A stretch of DNA of 64,000 nucleotides from Polaribacter sejongensis (lineage in GTDB: Bacteria; Bacteroidota; Bacteroidia; Flavobacteriales; Flavobacteriaceae), in contig NZ_CP150667.1 of NCBI RefSeq assembly GCF_038024065.1, forward strand, positions 1,116,001-1,180,000. Reading direction: 5' to 3'. Every line of letters starts with the position of its first letter. The first letter of the stretch is position 1. Position numbers and translations under genes: made by a program. Below are positions 1 to 8,314 of the stretch, in pieces. The notes beneath the pieces were generated by a model. It ran no database searches and was not told where the DNA came from. It saw only the letters and a list, made by a program, of their open reading frames with translations.

Positions 1-1
1 T

Positions 2-505
2 GGTCATCCTTTGCAAGGTTTAACAGACGCAATTACTATTTCTGAAAATACTACAAAAAAGAAACCAAAAGTAGTATTAAGTTGGGCTCCACACGTAAAG
101 GCTTTGCCACACGCTGTTGCTAACAGCTTTACACAAGCAATGCAAAAAATGGATGTTGAATTTGTAATTACAAATCCTGAGGGCTATAATTTAAGTTCAG
201 AAATTACCAAGGACACTCCTATTTATCATAATCAAGAAGAAGCTTTTAAAGATGCAGATTTTATCTATACAAAGAACTGGAGTTCTTACGATGACTACGG
301 AAAAATATTAAAAACAGATTTAGATTGGATGATTACCAAAGAAAAAATTGGTGATGCAAAATTTATGCACTGTTTACCGGTTAGAAGAAATGTTGTAGTA
401 GAAGATGCTGTTTTAGATTCTGATAGTTCTTTAGTTATAGCACAAGCAAACAACAGAACCTATGCAGCACAATTGGTATTAAAGAAAATATTAGAAAATT
501 TATAA
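2..505 (+). CDS. argF': N-succinyl/N-acetyl-ornithine carbamoyltransferase, C-terminal part
   Basis: Transfers the carbamoyl group to an N-acylated ornithine in arginine synthesis (cytoplasm). The reading frame is open through the left edge (Gly-His-Pro-Leu-Gln), so only about half of a normal 310-330 residue protein is present. The carbamoyl-phosphate/ornithine site motif HCLPVRRN near residue 120 of the visible part is the form found in the Bacteroidota succinylornithine/acetylornithine enzymes rather than ordinary ArgF. The residue that separates acetyl- from succinyl-specific enzymes lies in the missing half, so the acyl group is undecided. It is followed by argB, argE and argH in one direction, consistent with a single arginine operon. 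Confidence 0.9.
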   Translation, partial: GHPLQGLTDAITISENTTKKKPKVVLSWAPHVKALPHAVANSFTQAMQKMDVEFVITNPEGYNLSSEITKDTPIYHNQEEAFKDADFIYTKNWSSYDDYGKILKTDLDWMITKEKIGDAKFMHCLPVRRNVVVEDAVLDSDSSLVIAQANNRTYAAQLVLKKILENL

Positions 506-509
506 CATT

Positions 510-560
510 TGTCAGGTCGAACGCAGTTGATAACTTGTTAACACCTCGAGGGCAATCGAG
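510..560. repeat. Degenerate REP-like remnant between argF' and argB
   Basis: The 72-base gap between argF' and argB is not a simple spacer. It holds GTCAGGTCGAACGCAGTTGA followed by a small dyad, CTCGA (545-549) and TCGAG (556-560). TCGA-centred motifs like this resemble dispersed intergenic repeats of Bacteroidota and the stem motif of the array at 53.9-55.6 kb. It is too decayed to assign a family, and its location inside an operon is unusual. No gene is present. Confidence 0.35.
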
Positions 561-577
561 TAAACACAGAAACAAAA

Positions 578-1354
578 ATGGAAAAACTATCAATCATAAA
601 AATTGGAGGAAACATCATTGAAGATGAAACTTCTTTAAATGCTTTTCTAAAATTATTTTCTAACTTAGACGGAAACAAAATTTTGGTTCATGGAGGAGGA
701 AAACGTGCCACGCATATTGCATCAAAACTAGGCATAGAATCTAAAATGGTAAATGGTAGACGTATTACAGATGCAGAAACGCTAGAAGTAATTACCATGG
801 TTTATGGTGGTTTGGTTAATAAAAATATAGTAGCAAAGTTACAAGCATTACAAATAGATGCTATTGGTTTAACCGGGGCAGATATTAACAGTATAAAATC
901 AGAAAAAAGACCTGTTAAGGAAGTCGATTTTGGTTTTGTAGGAGATGTAAAACAAGTAGCTTCTAATTCTATAGACAAATTAATTAAAGCCAATTTTACA
1001 CCTGTTTTTTGTGCAATTACACACGATGGAAACGGACAATTATTAAATACCAATGCAGATACAATTGCGAGTACTATTGCAGTTGGAATGAGTGAAATCT
1101 ACGAAACATATATTTATTATTGTTTTGAATTAAATGGTGTTTTAAAAGATTTTAATGATAAAAATTCTGTGGTAAAAAAAATCGATACGGATACGTATAA
1201 AGAATTATTAGACGCTAAAATTATTACAGACGGAATGATTCCAAAAATAGACAACTGTTTTGATGCTTTAAATAATGGAGTTTCAAAAGTACATATTGGA
1301 AACACTTCTATGCTGACTAAAGAAAACGATAATTTTACCACAATAACATTATAA
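578..1354 (+). CDS. argB: Acetylglutamate kinase
   Basis: Phosphorylates N-acyl-glutamate, the second step of arginine synthesis, in the cytoplasm. It belongs to the amino-acid kinase family and at 258 residues has the usual length for the non-regulated bacterial form. Visible motifs are KIGGN at residues 8-12 (phosphate-binding Lys), HGGGK at 38-42, NGRR at 59-62 for acylglutamate binding, and the C-terminal TDGMIPKI stretch carrying the second catalytic Lys. The N-terminal helix typical of arginine-inhibited ArgB is absent, so feedback inhibition by arginine is less likely (inference). It begins 72 bases after argF' and ends 2 bases before argE, which indicates co-transcription. Confidence 0.95.
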   Translation: MEKLSIIKIGGNIIEDETSLNAFLKLFSNLDGNKILVHGGGKRATHIASKLGIESKMVNGRRITDAETLEVITMVYGGLVNKNIVAKLQALQIDAIGLTGADINSIKSEKRPVKEVDFGFVGDVKQVASNSIDKLIKANFTPVFCAITHDGNGQLLNTNADTIASTIAVGMSEIYETYIYYCFELNGVLKDFNDKNSVVKKIDTDTYKELLDAKIITDGMIPKIDNCFDALNNGVSKVHIGNTSMLTKENDNFTTITL

Positions 1355-1356
1355 AA

Positions 1357-2424
1357 ATGAATATTGAAAAATTAACAGAAAACGCAATTTCTCTTTTAAA
1401 GAACTTGATTGAAACACAATCATTTTCTCAAGAAGAAGAAAATACAGCAAAATTGATAGAAGGTTGGTTTGTAGAAAATGAAATACCTTTTAAAAGAACA
1501 AAAAATAATATTTGGGCAACCAACAAATATTTTGATGATAGCAAACCTACCTTATTGTTAAACTCTCATCACGATACCGTACATCCAAATTCGGCATACA
1601 CCAATGATCCTTTAAAAGCCATAGTAGAAGATGGTAAATTATATGGTTTAGGTTCTAATGATGCTGGTGGTTGTTTGGTTTCCTTAATGGCTACATTCAC
1701 TAATTTTTACGCACAAGAAAACCTTAAATACAATTTGGTAATTGTAGCATCTGCAGAAGAAGAAAATAGTGGTCCTAATGGATTGAATAGTATGTTAGCT
1801 ATTATTCCACATATTGATGTGGCAATTGTTGGCGAGCCTACTTTAATGAATTTAGCGGTCGCAGAAAAAGGTTTAGTTGTTTTTGATGCTGTTGTAGCAG
1901 GAACTCCGAGTCATGCTGCACATCCAAATAATAACAACTCAATTTACAATACTATTGAAGTTTTACAGTGGTTTAAAGATTTTAAGTTTGAGAAACCTTC
2001 TGTGGCTTTAGGTGATGTAAAAATGACCGTTACACAAATTTCTGCAGGGTCTCAACACAATGTTGTTCCAGCGCATGTAGATTTAGTGGTAGATGTTCGT
2101 GTAAATGATGCGTATTCGAATAAAGAAATTAATGAAATATTACAAGAAAAAGCACCTTGTACTACAATTACACCAAGAAGTTTACGATTAAACTCCTCTT
2201 GTATTTCTACAAATCATGACTTGGTAAAAGCAGGAATTGCTATGGGAAGAGAAACTTACGGTTCTCCTACGCTATCCGATCAATCTGTGTTAACTTGCCA
2301 ATCTTTAAAATTAGGACCTGGAGACAGTACACGTTCTCATTCTGCCAATGAATTTATTTATCTTGCAGAAATTGAAGAAGGAATTCAAATTTATGTTGAG
2401 TTGTTGAATAGAGTAATTAAATAG
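1357..2424 (+). CDS. argE: M20 family acyl-ornithine deacylase (acetylornithine deacetylase type)
   Basis: Predicted to remove the acyl group from acetyl- or succinyl-citrulline/ornithine, releasing the free amino acid for the last arginine steps. It is an M20/ArgE/DapE family zinc hydrolase: the metal and catalytic motif SHHDTVHP lies near residues 69-76, the EEE catalytic/metal triad near 133-135, and GEPT follows. The 355 residues fit the compact flavobacterial form. The dimerisation (lid) domain is in the middle, around the TPSHAAHPN metal-proximal segment. It starts 2 bases after argB. The substrate may be acetyl- or succinyl-citrulline, because this pathway carbamoylates acylated ornithine; sequence alone does not decide. 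Confidence 0.9.
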   Translation: MNIEKLTENAISLLKNLIETQSFSQEEENTAKLIEGWFVENEIPFKRTKNNIWATNKYFDDSKPTLLLNSHHDTVHPNSAYTNDPLKAIVEDGKLYGLGSNDAGGCLVSLMATFTNFYAQENLKYNLVIVASAEEENSGPNGLNSMLAIIPHIDVAIVGEPTLMNLAVAEKGLVVFDAVVAGTPSHAAHPNNNNSIYNTIEVLQWFKDFKFEKPSVALGDVKMTVTQISAGSQHNVVPAHVDLVVDVRVNDAYSNKEINEILQEKAPCTTITPRSLRLNSSCISTNHDLVKAGIAMGRETYGSPTLSDQSVLTCQSLKLGPGDSTRSHSANEFIYLAEIEEGIQIYVELLNRVIK

Positions 2425-2564
2425 AGAAAAAAGAGAGTAGAAAATATAGACAAGAACCAAGACGCAAGAAGAGAAAATAATTAGAACTGATAGATTTAGT
2501 CTTGACTCTAAAAGTGAAACGGTCTTGTATCTTGATTCTAAATTTTAAAATAAAATTTACAAAT

Positions 2565-3839
2565 ATGAAACTTTGGGATAAAGGATTTTCAATAGATCAA
2601 CAAATAGAAAAATTTACCGTTGGTAATGATAGAGAAATTGACATGCATATTGCAAAATATGATGTTCAGGCTTCTTTAGCACACGCAATAATGCTAGAAT
2701 CTATAGGTATTATTACAGCGGATGAATTGAAAGATTTAAAAAGAGGATTGCAAGAATTAGCGGATGATATTGAAAACGGAGCCTTTGTTATTGAAGCTTC
2801 TTTTGAAGATGTACACTCTAAAATTGAATGGGAATTAACAAATAAGTTAGGCGAAGTTGGTAAGAAAATCCATACTGCTCGTTCTAGAAATGATCAAGTT
2901 TTAGTTGCTTTACAATTGTATTACAAAGAAAATTTAGCTGTTATAAATGATAAAACTAAAACTTTATTTGATACCCTTTTAAGTTTAGCAGAAACACATA
3001 AAGAAAGCTTATTACCTGGATATACGCATCTACAAGTTGCCATGCCATCTTCTTTCGGGTTGTGGTTTTCTGCCTATGCAGAATTGTTAATTGATGATGT
3101 ATATATGTTAAATGCTGTTTCTAGAGTTGTAGACCAAAACCCATTAGGTTCTGCTGCTGGTTACGGTTCTTCTTTTCCTATAGACAGAGAATTAACCACC
3201 AAAGAATTAGAATTTGCTACCATGAAGTACAATGTGGTTGCAGCACAATTAAGCCGTGGTAAAAGTGAGCGTTCTATTGCTTCCGCCTTAGGCGGATTGT
3301 GTAACACGATGTCTCGTTTTGCAATGGATGTTTGTTTGTATATGAGTCAGAATTTTGGGTTTATCACCTTTCCAGATGAATTAACAACAGGAAGTAGCAT
3401 TATGCCACACAAGAAAAACCCTGATGTTTTTGAATTGATCCGTGGAAAATGTAATAAAATACAGGCTTTACATACAGAAATGGTGATGATTACTAATAAT
3501 TTACCAACCGGTTATCACAGAGATTTTCAGTTATTAAAAGAAAATATTATTGCTGCTTTTGAAGATGTAAAAGATATTTTAGACATCTTTAATTATTCTA
3601 TTCAACAAGTAATTGTAAAAGATATTGATTTGAATGATGAAAAGTATCAATATTTATTTACTGTAGATAGTATCAATAATTTAGTGGTGGAAGGTATGTC
3701 TTTTAGAGAAGCGTATCAACAAATTGGCGGACAAGTACAAGCCGGAACGTACAAACCAGATTTAGGAAAACAACATACACATGTTGGAAGTATTCACAAT
3801 TTATCTTTGGATAAGATTGCTGAGAAATATCCGAAGTAG
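2565..3839 (+). CDS. argH: Argininosuccinate lyase
   Basis: Splits argininosuccinate to arginine and fumarate, the final arginine step. It belongs to the aspartase/fumarase superfamily, whose signature GSSIMPHKKNPD is clearly present, as are HTARSRNDQV and TGYHRDFQL. The frame is open back to 2502, but the extra 21 residues (rich in Lys, Ile and Leu) do not belong to the family. The ATG at 2565, preceded by an A-rich leader, gives the expected MKLWDKGF start and 424 residues. The 140-base gap after argE may hold a promoter or attenuator, but I see no clear -7 box. The gene ends at a strong bidirectional terminator. Confidence 0.95.
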   Translation: MKLWDKGFSIDQQIEKFTVGNDREIDMHIAKYDVQASLAHAIMLESIGIITADELKDLKRGLQELADDIENGAFVIEASFEDVHSKIEWELTNKLGEVGKKIHTARSRNDQVLVALQLYYKENLAVINDKTKTLFDTLLSLAETHKESLLPGYTHLQVAMPSSFGLWFSAYAELLIDDVYMLNAVSRVVDQNPLGSAAGYGSSFPIDRELTTKELEFATMKYNVVAAQLSRGKSERSIASALGGLCNTMSRFAMDVCLYMSQNFGFITFPDELTTGSSIMPHKKNPDVFELIRGKCNKIQALHTEMVMITNNLPTGYHRDFQLLKENIIAAFEDVKDILDIFNYSIQQVIVKDIDLNDEKYQYLFTVDSINNLVVEGMSFREAYQQIGGQVQAGTYKPDLGKQHTHVGSIHNLSLDKIAEKYPK

Positions 3840-3857
3840 AAATTATCTATTCCATAA

Positions 3858-3894
3858 AAAAAGCCTTGTTTACAAATTGTAAACAAGGCTTTTT
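3858..3894. terminator. Bidirectional intrinsic terminator
   Basis: A near-perfect hairpin (arm GCCTTGTTTACA, 3-base loop, complementary arm) is flanked by A and T runs on both sides. It lies between the convergent genes argH and the 3920-4516 outer-membrane protein and can end both transcripts. Confidence 0.9.
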
Positions 3895-3919
3895 ACTTTT
3901 TAAGTAATTTAAAGATTGT

Positions 3920-4516
3920 TTAAAAGTAAAAATTCACTCCAACGGCAGTACTAAAAACATCAAGTACACCAACCTCTTTAGACGTAATTGCATACCATAA
4001 ATAGGTTTCTACAGTTCCGAATTCTAAATAAAAATCTACTCCTTTAAAAATTTTTGGCTTTTTAAAATCCTTATGCAATAAAGCTCCTCCAAAAAAAGTA
4101 AAATGAACAGCTGTAGGCACATAATATCCATCAGGGTACAAACTAGGAAGCGTAGTAAAAGAATTCGTTCCTATGTCTAAAGTTGTTGTAAAACCTGCTA
4201 TAGGTGTTATTGTTAAATTTTCTCCAATTACTTTTCTATAAATAGGAAACGTGTTCTTAATGGTAATTAAATGAATATTATCTGCTCTAGAAGCAAATTC
4301 AGGCACAAAACCATATAATAATTCTGAATACAAAACATCATTAAATAATTGATAACCAGCTCCCACAGAAACAAGACCAATATTTCCTGCAAATTGAGCT
4401 TTTACATAATCTGGTACATACCAAGATTTCTCTTTAACTACAACTGTTTCTTGAGCATAAACATTGTTAAATAATAACAACAATATAGATACTATAAATA
4501 TTTTTCTAATTTTCAT
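3920..4516 (-). CDS. Predicted outer-membrane beta-barrel protein
   Basis: Function unknown. The protein (198 residues) has a clean signal peptide with cleavage probably after VYA-Q near residue 21, then alternating hydrophobic/polar segments rich in Gly, Tyr and Phe. It ends in an aromatic C-terminus (VNFYF), as expected for an outer-membrane barrel of roughly eight strands. It follows the phosphoesterase gene by 5 bases and is almost certainly co-transcribed with it, so the two may act on the same envelope substrate (inference). I recognise no specific family. Confidence 0.6.
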   Translation of the reverse strand: MKIRKIFIVSILLLLFNNVYAQETVVVKEKSWYVPDYVKAQFAGNIGLVSVGAGYQLFNDVLYSELLYGFVPEFASRADNIHLITIKNTFPIYRKVIGENLTITPIAGFTTTLDIGTNSFTTLPSLYPDGYYVPTAVHFTFFGGALLHKDFKKPKIFKGVDFYLEFGTVETYLWYAITSKEVGVLDVFSTAVGVNFYF

Positions 4517-4521
4517 TTATT

Positions 4522-5307
4522 TTATAATTCGATCAATTCAACACTAAACCCTTTATCCTTCACAGATACTATATTATACGCTTTCTCTTTAACTGCAGGC
4601 GCAGTTAGATAACTTACATCACCCTCTTCATATAAATAACTATGCGTATGTCCATGAATAGATAATGGAACATTGTATTCTGACATGGTAGACATGTATT
4701 TTTCTTTTAATTCATCGTCAAACTGATCTCCATAAGGAGGAATATGAGCAATAACAAATACTTGATTAAAAGATGTATTGTCTTCTAATTCTGATGTTAA
4801 CCAATCAAAATCTAACTCCTTTTCACTTTCCCAAACTACATTATCAAAAAGAACAAACTTGTTATTGTTAAATTCAAAAGAATAATTATAATCACCAAAC
4901 ATTTTCTTGTAGATGATTCCTCCATTGATATTATAATCATGATTTCCAATAACCGTTAGATAAGGTTTCTTTAATTTAGACATGATATCATGAAAAATTT
5001 CATATTCTCTTAATAATGCTTGATCAGCAATATCACCTCCAAAGATTACAAACTTAATGTCATCTCTTTTATTGATATCATCAATTACTGTACTAAGTTG
5101 ATCATAAAAAAAATGTACATCTGATAAAAAAGCGAATTTAAATTCTTTAGAGTCTACTGTAATATTCTCTAATAATTTTAAATTTTTATCAGTAGTATTT
5201 TGTTGTTCGGTTTTAACGTTTGCTTCATAAACACTAAACTCAAAAGGATGTTTACAGCTTGTAAAAACGAGTGTAAGACCTAGTATTAATATTCTAATAT
5301 ATTTCAT
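4522..5307 (-). CDS. Calcineurin-like metallophosphoesterase lipoprotein
   Basis: A two-metal phosphoesterase exported as a lipoprotein. The N-terminal signal ends in FTSC-K, a lipobox with Cys18 as the lipidated residue. The family motifs appear in order: SDVHF (D-x-H), GGDIADQ, GNHDYN, an AHIPPYG His and the final HGHTHSY. All metal ligands seem to be present, so it should be active in the periplasm or at the outer membrane. The substrate (nucleotide, phospholipid or phosphodiester) cannot be told from sequence. It is the first gene of a two-gene operon with the outer-membrane protein at 3920-4516, with a -7 box 30 bases upstream. Confidence 0.85.
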   Translation of the reverse strand: MKYIRILILGLTLVFTSCKHPFEFSVYEANVKTEQQNTTDKNLKLLENITVDSKEFKFAFLSDVHFFYDQLSTVIDDINKRDDIKFVIFGGDIADQALLREYEIFHDIMSKLKKPYLTVIGNHDYNINGGIIYKKMFGDYNYSFEFNNNKFVLFDNVVWESEKELDFDWLTSELEDNTSFNQVFVIAHIPPYGDQFDDELKEKYMSTMSEYNVPLSIHGHTHSYLYEEGDVSYLTAPAVKEKAYNIVSVKDKGFSVELIEL

Positions 5308-5336
5308 TTATTTTACCTATGTTTTATAAATTAATG

Positions 5337-5344
5337 CAAATTTA
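5337..5344 (-). promoter_or_regulatory. Candidate -7 promoter box for the phosphoesterase operon
   Basis: On the minus strand this reads TAAATTTG, an exact match to the Bacteroidota -7 consensus TAnnTTTG, 30 bases before the ATG at 5307. I see no convincing TTG/TTTG upstream element at the usual spacing. Confidence 0.5.
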
Positions 5345-5697
5345 TTCAATAAATAGACGACTTAAAAACATAAACTTACATTAAGTAAAATAAAAAATAA
5401 TCTCAAAAACACAAACACACATAACCATTTAAAAACCAAACACATAAACAACAAAATTCACGAATTAAATAAATAATATAATTAGTCGTTTTACTACCAA
5501 AAAACAATACATACTTCTTTTATGAATTGATAATTGAACTCCAAAAAGTCACTTTTGTAGACATAAAAAGTGATTCTACTTGTATTTTAGTAGGGATATC
5601 CCTTAAAAACGCAGGGACAACGCTTAATTTTATAACCATTTTAATACTATTTAACTTTTTAATTCTATATTGAAAAATTAACCCTAAAAAAAAATAC
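5345..5697. other. Divergent intergenic region with two dyads
   Basis: No gene is visible between the divergent phosphoesterase and SGNH hydrolase genes. The region is very AT-rich but holds a hairpin (TCACTTTT at 5549-5556 pairing with AAAAGTGA at 5566-5573) and a perfect 12-base palindrome AGGGATATCCCT at 5592-5603. The GC-containing palindrome stands out from its surroundings and lies about 95 bases before the hydrolase operon, so it is a candidate regulator-binding site. Confidence 0.45.
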
Positions 5698-6318
5698 ATG
5701 TTTTGGTATCATCCAGATTTAGAACGATTAGAAAATCAAATTAAAGAATTAGAATATCATCCAAAAACGATTTTTTACGGAAGTTCTACATTAACCCTAT
5801 GGAATAACTTAACTACTACTTTTAAAGAACATAAACCAATAAATTTAGGATTTGGAGGCTCTACCTTGGCTGCTTGTACTTGGTTCTTTGATCGTATTTT
5901 TGAAAACATAAAAGATATAGATGCTATTGTAATTTATGCAGGAGACAATGATTTAGGAGACGGCAGACATCCAGAAGAAATTATTCTATTTTTAGAAAAC
6001 TTACTATTTAAAATTAGAACTAAATACGGTAACATAAAATGTACTTGTATTTCTATAAAACCTAGTATTGCACGTAGTCATCTGCAAGAAAGCATCAATT
6101 ACACAAATAAAAACATTCAAAAGTTAATGTCTAAAGACGATAATTTTCATTTTGTAAATATTTATGATGCCTTATTAGATAAAAAAGGAGAACCGAATAG
6201 CAAGTATTTTGAAGAAGATGGATTACACTTTAACTCTAAGGGGTACAACTTATTAGAAAAAACACTCCAGAAACATCCTAAAATTTTCCCTCAAAAAATA
6301 CTCGAAAAAACATTTTAA
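5698..6318 (+). CDS. SGNH/GDSL family hydrolase
   Basis: A 206-residue hydrolase of the SGNH fold (esterases, acyl-hydrolases, sugar deacetylases). The four blocks are visible: FYGSST with the nucleophilic Ser (about residue 28), the oxyanion Gly in NLGFGGST, GDNDL (Gly-x-Asn-Asp) near residue 82, and the Asp/His pair in DGLHFNSKGY near the C-terminus. There is no signal peptide, so it is cytoplasmic unless exported otherwise. It is the first of three consecutive hydrolases (5698-7999) with small gaps, probably one operon; the substrate may be an acylated or acetylated carbohydrate, which is only inference. Confidence 0.85.
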   Translation: MFWYHPDLERLENQIKELEYHPKTIFYGSSTLTLWNNLTTTFKEHKPINLGFGGSTLAACTWFFDRIFENIKDIDAIVIYAGDNDLGDGRHPEEIILFLENLLFKIRTKYGNIKCTCISIKPSIARSHLQESINYTNKNIQKLMSKDDNFHFVNIYDALLDKKGEPNSKYFEEDGLHFNSKGYNLLEKTLQKHPKIFPQKILEKTF

Positions 6319-6330
6319 AATAGTATCTTA

Positions 6331-6350
6331 ATGAAAAATTAATTTTTCAT
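6331..6350. repeat. Perfect 20-base palindrome at the start of the next hydrolase gene
   Basis: The bases ATGAAAAATT followed by AATTTTTCAT form a perfect self-complementary 20-mer. Its last two bases are the A and T of the ATG at 6349, and its first twelve bases spell a Met-Lys-Asn-stop mini reading frame. A hairpin here would lie directly on the ribosome start region of the second hydrolase. Confidence 0.6.
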
Positions 6351-7077
6351 GAAAAGAGAATATCATAAATGGTATAGTCAAAATCTTGAAAAAGAAATGG
6401 AACTCCTTGTATTTGGATTTTCAGGTGAAAAAGTTTTGTTTTTCCCACCGAGAATGGGACGTTTTTATGATTATGAAAACTGGAAAATTATTGCCTCTGT
6501 AGAGCAAAAGATTAAAAAAGGAGAATTACAAGTTTATTGTGTAGACAGTGTAGATTTAGAATCTTTTTACAACAGTTTTAAAGATCCAGGTTATAGAATT
6601 TATAGACATATACAATATGAAAACTACGTTATAGAAGAAGTGCTCCCTTTCGCCAATTTACAAAACTCAAATAAAAATATAGTATCTGCAGGCTGCAGTT
6701 TAGGTGCTTACCATGCGGTAAACATAGCCATGCGACATCCAACATTGTTTTCTAAAGTTGTTGGTATGAGTGGACGTTATGATTTAACGAAATCTAATGG
6801 TTACTTTAAAGACTTGTTAAGTGGTTTTCATAATGATTTTGTGTACTTTAACATGCCTAATCAATATTTAAAAAATTTAGACGATCAAAATTTACTTAAT
6901 CAATTGAGTAAAATGAATATTATATTAGCCGTCGGTAAAGAAGATGTTTTTTTAGAAAGCAACTATAAACTATGTAATATTTTACAGGAAAAAGGAATTC
7001 CACATCACTTATTTGAATGGCAAGAAGAAGCCCATAGAGCATGTTATTGGCGTACAATGGTAAATCTCTATTTTTAA
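6349..7077 (+). CDS. Alpha/beta hydrolase, esterase-like
   Basis: A cytoplasmic alpha/beta-hydrolase (242 residues) related to uncharacterised esterase-domain proteins. The nucleophile elbow is SAGCSLGAYHAVN (G-x-S-x-G with Ser about residue 115), a late Asp lies around GKEDVF, and the catalytic His is probably in EEAHRACYW near residue 227. No signal peptide. It is the middle gene of the three-hydrolase group, 30 bases after the SGNH hydrolase. Its start lies in a perfect palindrome that could limit translation. The natural substrate is not evident. Confidence 0.75.
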   Translation: MKREYHKWYSQNLEKEMELLVFGFSGEKVLFFPPRMGRFYDYENWKIIASVEQKIKKGELQVYCVDSVDLESFYNSFKDPGYRIYRHIQYENYVIEEVLPFANLQNSNKNIVSAGCSLGAYHAVNIAMRHPTLFSKVVGMSGRYDLTKSNGYFKDLLSGFHNDFVYFNMPNQYLKNLDDQNLLNQLSKMNIILAVGKEDVFLESNYKLCNILQEKGIPHHLFEWQEEAHRACYWRTMVNLYF

Positions 7078-7087
7078 AATAACCTAT

Positions 7088-7999
7088 ATGAAACTAAGAC
7101 TTATTTTTTTATTTATGATAATATCCTTTGGTCAATTACAAGCACAAAATGAAGTTATCTCTCTTTGGAAAATCGTCCCAAATAGCATAGAAACTAGCGA
7201 AGAAGAATTTATAGAACATGGAGATATTATTAAAATATCTAAAGTTAAAAAACCAACATTAGAAATTTATGCTCCATCCAAACGAAATGCAACAGATAAG
7301 GCTGTTCTTATTTATCCAGGTGGAGGTTATACTATGTTAGCCTATGATTGGGAAGGCACTGAAATTGCAAAATGGTTTAATAGCAAGGGAATTACTGCTT
7401 TTGTTCTAAAGTATAGATTACCAAATTCTAAGTCTCAAAAAACTCCCAATGAAGCTCCTTTGCAAGATGCTCAAAGAGCGATGAGATGGGTTCGTTTTAA
7501 TGCTGATAAATTCGGTATTAATCCAAATAAAATTGGGGTAATCGGTTTTTCTGCTGGCGGACATTTAGCCTCAACTTTGGGCACTCAGTTTGATACTGAT
7601 AATAATTTTAAAGAAGAATCTATAGACACCATTTCTGCAAGACCAGACTTTATGGCTTTAATTTACCCCGTAATTACGATGAAGGATGATTATACACATA
7701 AAGGTTCTCGAAATCAATTGATAGGCAAAACACCTACCAAAGAATTAATAGAACAATACTCTAATGAGTTACAAGTTACAGAAAATACACCTCCTACTTT
7801 TTTAGTGCATTCTTCTAATGACAATGCAGTGCCTGTAGAAAACAGTATACAGTTTTACAAAGCTTTAAATGATAAAAAAGTAAAAGTAGAAATGCATATT
7901 TATCCTTATGGAGGTCACGGTTTTTCTTTAGCAATAAATCAAAAAGGTTATTTACATACTTGGTTAGATAGATTAGACGATTGGCTAAAAACCATGTAG
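7088..7999 (+). CDS. Secreted alpha/beta hydrolase (acetyl esterase/lipase type)
   Basis: An exported esterase of the Aes / BD-FAE type (303 residues), often found as acetyl-xylan or feruloyl esterase. The signal peptide (MKLRLIFLFMIIS...LQAQ) is followed by the oxyanion segment YPGGGY, the nucleophile GFSAGGHLAS (Ser about residue 155), an Asp in SSNDNAVP and the His in YGGHGFSLA near the end. It follows the previous hydrolase by 10 bases. With the SGNH enzyme this suggests removal of acetyl or other acyl groups from a polysaccharide, but no glycoside hydrolase is next to it. Confidence 0.85.
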   Translation: MKLRLIFLFMIISFGQLQAQNEVISLWKIVPNSIETSEEEFIEHGDIIKISKVKKPTLEIYAPSKRNATDKAVLIYPGGGYTMLAYDWEGTEIAKWFNSKGITAFVLKYRLPNSKSQKTPNEAPLQDAQRAMRWVRFNADKFGINPNKIGVIGFSAGGHLASTLGTQFDTDNNFKEESIDTISARPDFMALIYPVITMKDDYTHKGSRNQLIGKTPTKELIEQYSNELQVTENTPPTFLVHSSNDNAVPVENSIQFYKALNDKKVKVEMHIYPYGGHGFSLAINQKGYLHTWLDRLDDWLKTM

Positions 8000-8264
8000 C
8001 TTTAAATTATTTTTTAAACTCCAACTTTAAAAATGAACAAGAAAATTATTTCTTTTTAATAATTTAGAAAAATTAAATGCTTTATTCTATTTGGAAAAAA
8101 GAGCGTCCATTTATTTTTCAATTTCGTACTATTAAATCTTTAAAATGGACTATAAAGAACCCATACCTTCAATATAAATTTCAAAATATTTTTATATAAG
8201 CGATTTATTTATGTATTATATAATTTAACTATATAAAAATTACTAAAATCTCAACAAAAATCAG

Positions 8265-8295
8265 TTTTAAAAACCTCAAGAAACAAGTATCTTTG
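8265..8295 (+). promoter_or_regulatory. Candidate promoter of mqo
   Basis: TATCTTTG at 8288-8295 matches TAnnTTTG, with a T-rich TTTT at 8265-8268 and 19 bases between them. The leader to the ATG at 8315 is about 12-15 bases and A-rich. The rest of the 8000-8264 gap holds no gene; I only see a weak dyad, GTCCATTT at 8105-8112 with AAATGGAC at 8143-8150. Confidence 0.5.
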
Positions 8296-8314
8296 TGCTC
8301 TTAAAATAAAAAAA

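Noticed and set aside
2502..2564. Extended N-terminus of argH
   Set aside because: The extra 21 residues are unlike the family; ATG 2565 starts the conserved MKLWDKGF.
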